A stretch of 8,735 bases of DNA from Anaplasma platys. GTDB taxonomy: Bacteria; Pseudomonadota; Alphaproteobacteria; Rickettsiales; Anaplasmataceae. A program made the position numbers and the translations under genes. The stretch lies in assembly GCF_012790675.1 (NCBI RefSeq), contig NZ_CP046391.1, forward strand, positions 538,588 through 547,322, in the 5' to 3' direction. Shown piece after piece: positions 6,325-8,735 of this stretch. The notes under the pieces were generated by a model. The model ran no database searches. It saw nothing but the letters and a program-made list of their open reading frames with translations, and had not been told where the DNA came from. Position 1 is the stretch's first letter. Every line of letters begins with the position of its first letter.

Positions 6325-6593
6325 CTTATGTAACTGTTTATCATGAACTCTCTAAACACAACAAGCTTTTCACCGCTTGTGACGTGCAGCAATACTAAGG
6401 TCAAAGTCGTTCTCAGGCTATTATTTTTTACTTTTTTACCCATATTTTTCTTTACAATATCTCCTTTCAAGTGTATTACCTGCTGTGTTTAGCACCTTGG
6501 GTGGTGCGAGCTGCTTTGCGGTGTTTCTGGGGTTATGCTGCGATGCGGTTTTGGGGTATTGCTCACCTTGGTGGTTTTTGCTAAGAGGGTGAC
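6325..6593. other. G/T-rich spacer between rpiB and the 77-residue gene
   Basis: The left part is pyrimidine-rich with T runs (6421-6470) and a possible -10 box TACAAT (6453-6458) without a convincing -35. The right part, about 6490-6590, is strongly G/T-rich and repetitive (see the repeat entry). A plus-strand frame has no stop from 6383 to 6589 and ends with TGA at 6590-6592, one base before the ATG of the next gene. It has no ATG; a GTG at 6485 would give a 35-residue hydrophobic, Cys- and Trp-rich peptide. No Shine-Dalgarno precedes that GTG, so I do not call it a gene. Confidence 0.4.
6493..6576 (+). repeat. Imperfect direct repeats in a G/T-rich tract
   Basis: Two adjoining units of about 24-27 bases resemble each other. 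The first begins GCTGCTTTGCGGT (6510) and the second GCTGCGATGCGGT (6537), and both continue through TTTnTGGGGT-like sequence. They are flanked by CACCTTGGGTGGT (6493-6505) and CACCTTGGTGGT (6564-6575), which differ by one G. The whole reads as a nested repeat, A-B-B'-A'. It may reflect slippage or duplication. The role is unknown. Confidence 0.45.
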
Positions 6594-6827
6594 ATGGGCT
6601 ATGATGATCCGGATTCAATTATAGAGTCCACTTTAGGGAACTTGGATGCCACTAGGGCTTATGCTGAGTCCTTTAGGTGTGATGTCATAGAAGCGTTCGA
6701 GTCTGGTGAGATTTCTGAGAGACAGTTTAGGCTAATGAGGGATAGGGTTGAGAAGTTCTTGTGTAAGCTCAGCCTTTATAAGAGCGTCTTTGAGAAGATA
6801 AGGGATGCTTATGCTGCAGTGAAGTAG
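6594..6827 (+). CDS. Small protein of unknown function, 77 residues
   Basis: I do not recognise a family. The ATG at 6594 follows GAGGG (6585-6589) by four bases, and the frame is free of internal stops to TAG 6825-6827. The product is soluble and highly charged, with no signal peptide or membrane segment. It starts MGYDDPDSIIES, and from about residue 30 onward it has a heptad-like mix of acidic, basic and hydrophobic residues (DVIEAFESGEISERQF, RDRVEKFLCKLSLYK) that suggests two or three amphipathic helices. A terminator-like hairpin lies 43 bases after the stop, and ubiG beyond has its own -10 box, so this looks like a single-gene unit. Function cannot be inferred; a lineage-specific conserved hypothetical protein is most likely. 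Confidence 0.65.
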   Translation: MGYDDPDSIIESTLGNLDATRAYAESFRCDVIEAFESGEISERQFRLMRDRVEKFLCKLSLYKSVFEKIRDAYAAVK

Positions 6828-6869
6828 CGGTTCAACTGCGTTATTCTATATATGTAAAGCAACGTCGTT

Positions 6870-6889
6870 AGGGGAGCGTGTCTCCTTTT
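6870..6889 (+). terminator. Possible intrinsic terminator after the 77-residue gene
   Basis: AGGGGAG (6870-6876), the loop CGTGT and CTCCTTT (6882-6888) can pair over seven positions, two of them G-U, and the descending arm runs into TTTT (6886-6889). The position fits termination of the small gene before ubiG. The T run is short. Confidence 0.4.
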
Positions 6890-6948
6890 CTGCATAAGTC
6901 TTTAACATCATGTAAGAGCTGCTTCAGCTTTGAGTTGTTGAGTGTTCA

Positions 6949-6954
6949 TATAAT
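6949..6954 (+). promoter_or_regulatory. Probable -10 box of the ubiG promoter
   Basis: A perfect TATAAT (6949-6954) lies about 70 bases before the ubiG ATG. No good -35 stands at 16-18 bases; TTGAGT (6930-6935) is too near. Transcription would start near 6961, giving a leader of about 65 bases. Confidence 0.4.
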
Positions 6955-7026
6955 GGGGATAAAAATAGGTGCCCGTTTTCTGAAATCTGCAAGTATACTG
7001 AAGAACTATATGAGGAACGAAAAAGC

Positions 7027-7734
7027 ATGACGAGCGTTGATCATGAGGAAGTAAAAAGGTTCTCGTCGTTTGCTGATATGTGGTGGACTGGAGAAAATTT
7101 TGAAATATTGCACAAGATAAACCCTTTAAGAGTTAAGTATATTCTTGCACACCTTCCTCGTGAGATAAAAGAACTGCGATTTCTTGATATAGGCTGTGGT
7201 GGGGGGATACTTTGTGAGTCCTTAGCTAAATTAGGAATGAAAGTGACAGGAATAGATCCCTCAGAGGAAGGGATAAGTGTTGCTCGCGATCATGCAAAGA
7301 AAGGAGGATTAGATATAGAGTATCACGCGACAAATGTTGATGCTTTTCGTGAAGACAAAAAGGGCATTTGTTACGATGCTATTGCCCTAATGGAGGTAGT
7401 AGAGCATGCAAATTCTCTGAGCAGTTTACTAGCAGATTCATGTAAGCTATTGAAAAAGGGTGGAATAGTCTTTGTTTCTACGCTCAACAGGACCATAAAG
7501 GCTCTACTTCTAGGTATTATCGCGGCAGAATATGTGCTGGGATGGGTACCGCGGGGAACACATACATGGAAAAAATTCGTAAAGCCATCAGAAATTTATG
7601 AAATTCTCCAGGAAAATGAAGTCATTATCCAGGATATAAAGGGGATAGTTTATAAAGTACTGGAGAACAAGTGGTTGCTGAGTGACCGTGATATTGGGGT
7701 GAATTATATTATTGCGGCAAGAAAAATACGATAA
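7027..7734 (+). CDS. ubiG: Ubiquinone biosynthesis O-methyltransferase UbiG
   Basis: SAM-dependent enzyme that performs both O-methylations in ubiquinone synthesis (on 2-polyprenyl-6-hydroxyphenol and on demethylubiquinone) at the inner face of the membrane. The 235 residues match the family: FADMWWTGENFEILHKINPLR (15-35, the WW...LHxxNPxR N-terminal signature), the SAM loop LDIGCGGG (53-60), the acidic GIDPS (75-79), MEVVEH (122-127), and the membrane-association segment from STLNRTIKAL through GWVPRGTHTWKKF (151-184). The ATG at 7027 is preceded by GAGG (7012-7015) about 11 bases upstream. It appears monocistronic: its own -10 box lies upstream and a terminator-like hairpin about 180 bases downstream. 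No key residue is missing. Confidence 0.95.
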   Translation: MTSVDHEEVKRFSSFADMWWTGENFEILHKINPLRVKYILAHLPREIKELRFLDIGCGGGILCESLAKLGMKVTGIDPSEEGISVARDHAKKGGLDIEYHATNVDAFREDKKGICYDAIALMEVVEHANSLSSLLADSCKLLKKGGIVFVSTLNRTIKALLLGIIAAEYVLGWVPRGTHTWKKFVKPSEIYEILQENEVIIQDIKGIVYKVLENKWLLSDRDIGVNYIIAARKIR

Positions 7735-7910
7735 ACTTCCATTATAAGCCCCACGCTCCAGACCATCTCGATTATGAGGGTTCAGAGTTCTATATCTTGT
7801 AGAAGACGTTAGAAAATCGATTCTGCATGCTCGATGAGTGCTCTGTATAGTTTGTACGGGATGGTTCATCTTCACAACTAAGAAGAAGATAAGGCTTGTT
7901 TACAACCAGC

Positions 7911-7937
7911 GGCTTTTTTAGCAAAGCCAGATTTTTT
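7911..7937. terminator. Terminator-like hairpin downstream of ubiG
   Basis: GGCTTT (7911-7916), the loop TTTAGC and AAAGCC (7923-7928) form a perfect six-pair stem. A T6 run (7932-7937) follows after three bases. It lies about 180 bases beyond the ubiG stop. The A/T-rich flanks would also allow weak function on the other strand. Confidence 0.4.
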
Positions 7938-8186
7938 AGGAAGAGCGACTTATTGCAATGATGCGCAATCGTAAAAATACATATTTCTTGAATTTCAAGT
8001 ATATAACAGGTCGCAACCCCACCACAAAGGTTTGACGTCTTCGTTTTTAACATGGAAAGGTACATTCAGATCCTCGTGCATTACTGATCGCATTATCTGA
8101 TTCACACCAGTACAACAGTCTTCCGTCATGTTCGAGAAATTTTAGAAAAGAGTTTCTTGCCGAGTTAGTAGGCGAGGGGCATGCAT

Positions 8187-8226
8187 ATTACTCATTATAA
8201 TCAGTAATCACATAATATATATTATG
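8187..8226. repeat. Cluster of AT-rich palindromes
   Basis: Three inverted repeats lie within 40 bases: ATTACT (8187-8192) with AGTAAT (8203-8208), the self-complementary ATTATAAT (8194-8201) inside that loop, and the perfect 16-base palindrome CATAATATATATTATG (8211-8226). TATAAT can be read on both strands at the centre. On the minus strand TTGATT (8246-8241), a 16-base spacer and TAATAT (8224-8219) make a possible promoter pointing into the spacer. An operator, a promoter region or an easily melted site are all possible. Confidence 0.4.
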
Positions 8227-8369
8227 GAAAGTAAGCTATAAATCAACACAGAAGGATGAATGTGCTCGGTATTCACAAAGAGTTCAGTACAAAAACACAC
8301 ACGACAAAAATTCATCTAGTGGAAGAATCGACTCGGGTCTGTGTTCCATAATGCAAAGTGAAAGGCATT

Positions 8370-8735
8370 TCATAATTCTCTGAGACCAAACCCTGCAACA
8401 AAAGATTCTTGAACCCATAATATAGCTTGAGTCATGCTGTCGACCTGGTCATCGTGTGCAGAATACGGAAATGAGCAGATTTCACATTCAAAATCTTGTA
8501 ACCACACAGCGTACTCTGGAAAAAACACATAGCCTGCTTGGATGATGGGCACACATTTCATTAAACGTGCAAGCTTACTTCCACTTGGATTAAAAGGCAA
8601 AATAGGAATGATGGAATCTAGCTCCTGTATTAGCTGATAACCACTGGCCCTTTCTTCTATTAAAACAACACTGGGCTTCCATTTGGCATATAAGCTTTTT
8701 ACCAAATCCTTCAAAGCCAAGTACTTAAGCTTTTC
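8370..8735 (-). CDS. Phage terminase large subunit, C-terminal nuclease part, 5' end beyond the window edge
   Basis: The large terminase packages phage DNA into proheads; the C-terminal RNase H-like domain cuts the concatemer. The 121 visible residues follow the family pattern: WKPSVVLIEERASGYQLIQEL (the usual form is vliEdkASG), PFNPSGSKLARLM, a GYVFFPE turn, FECEICSFPYSAHDDQVDS with the clustered active-site-type aspartates, then a helix AILWVQ and a stop at 8372-8370. This is the arrangement of prophage terminases of the psiM2 ORF9-like type. The frame is open to the window end, so the start is unseen and the ATPase part would lie beyond. No portal or capsid gene is recognisable on the downstream side, so this is probably a prophage remnant; whether the gene itself is intact cannot be told. 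Confidence 0.8.
   Translation of the reverse strand, partial: EKLKYLALKDLVKSLYAKWKPSVVLIEERASGYQLIQELDSIIPILPFNPSGSKLARLMKCVPIIQAGYVFFPEYAVWLQDFECEICSFPYSAHDDQVDSMTQAILWVQESFVAGFGLREL

Larger units (their letters stand above)
7735..8369. other. 635-base spacer between ubiG and the terminase remnant
   Basis: No intact gene is supported. On the minus strand several short frames look partly coding: 8130-7996 (44 codons from ATG, starting MTEDCCTGVNQ and ending PLWWGCDLLYT), a second frame overlapping it that reads FLKFLEHDGRLLYWC and stops within the same region, and 8065-7790 (91 codons, starting MYLSMLKTK). Stops and frame changes make a decayed gene plausible, perhaps once downstream of the terminase, but no family is recognised. 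Also present are a terminator-like hairpin (7911-7937) and an AT-rich palindrome cluster (8187-8226). No tRNA or known structured RNA is seen. Confidence 0.5.

Noticed and set aside
6436..6618. Minus-strand 60-codon frame
   Set aside because: It overlaps the start and ribosome site of the 77-residue gene, is rich in Pro, His and Asn from the repeat tract, and has no support.
7588..7875. Minus-strand 95-codon frame over the 3' end of ubiG
   Set aside because: Half of it is antisense to the conserved UbiG C-terminus; no motif is seen.
8284..8349. Minus-strand 21-residue frame (starts MEHRPESILPLDEF) after the terminase stop
   Set aside because: No Shine-Dalgarno, very short and no family; noted only as possible debris of the same decayed region.
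1..8735. CRISPR array, insertion sequence, toxin-antitoxin or secretion-system genes
   Set aside because: No regularly spaced repeats, transposase motifs, terminal inverted repeats or recognisable two-gene toxin pair were seen.

Overview
The window comes from a small-genome alphaproteobacterium of the order Rickettsiales, most likely family Anaplasmataceae and most like Anaplasma. This rests on the gene set (a TAXI-type solute receptor, LDH-type malate dehydrogenase, UbiG, FolB, RpiB and TpiA in scattered single-gene units), on long spacers between genes, and on moderately AT-rich composition. The genus is inferred from general resemblance; no database was searched.

Layout. (1) 1-568, minus: 5' part of rsmA (16S rRNA dimethyltransferase), running off the left edge. 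(2) 618-2547, plus: a good promoter, then tRNA-Thr(UGU), tpiA and a TAXI receptor gene packed within 10 bases of each other, probably one transcript. (3) 2548-3716, plus: a 340-base spacer with two micro-ORFs and a hairpin, then a tsaD (gcp/kae1) remnant with no ordinary start codon and without its C-terminal third. (4) 3684-4292, minus: an RDD-family membrane protein convergent with the tsaD remnant, divergent from folB. (5) 4365-5736, plus: folB, then mdh behind its own consensus-like promoter. (6) 5887-6324, minus: rpiB, convergent with mdh. (7) 6325-6827, plus: a G/T-rich spacer with an imperfect tandem repeat, then an unrecognised 77-residue protein and a terminator-like hairpin. (8) 6949-7734, plus: ubiG behind a perfect -10 box. 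(9) 7735-8735: a 635-base spacer with possible decayed minus-strand coding sequence and AT-rich palindromes, followed on the minus strand by the C-terminal nuclease part of a phage large terminase that runs off the right edge.

Together these are housekeeping functions of an obligate intracellular bacterium: triose and pentose interconversion (TpiA, RpiB), the TCA cycle (Mdh), ubiquinone (UbiG), folate (FolB), rRNA and tRNA maturation (RsmA, TsaD) and solute capture (TAXI receptor). They are metabolically related but not arranged as pathway operons.

I see no clear new multi-gene system. The points most worth checking are the broken copy of tsaD, normally an essential gene; a TpiA with several changes at usually conserved active-site and interface positions; the isolated terminase remnant beside palindromic AT-rich DNA; and the unrecognised 77-residue gene.
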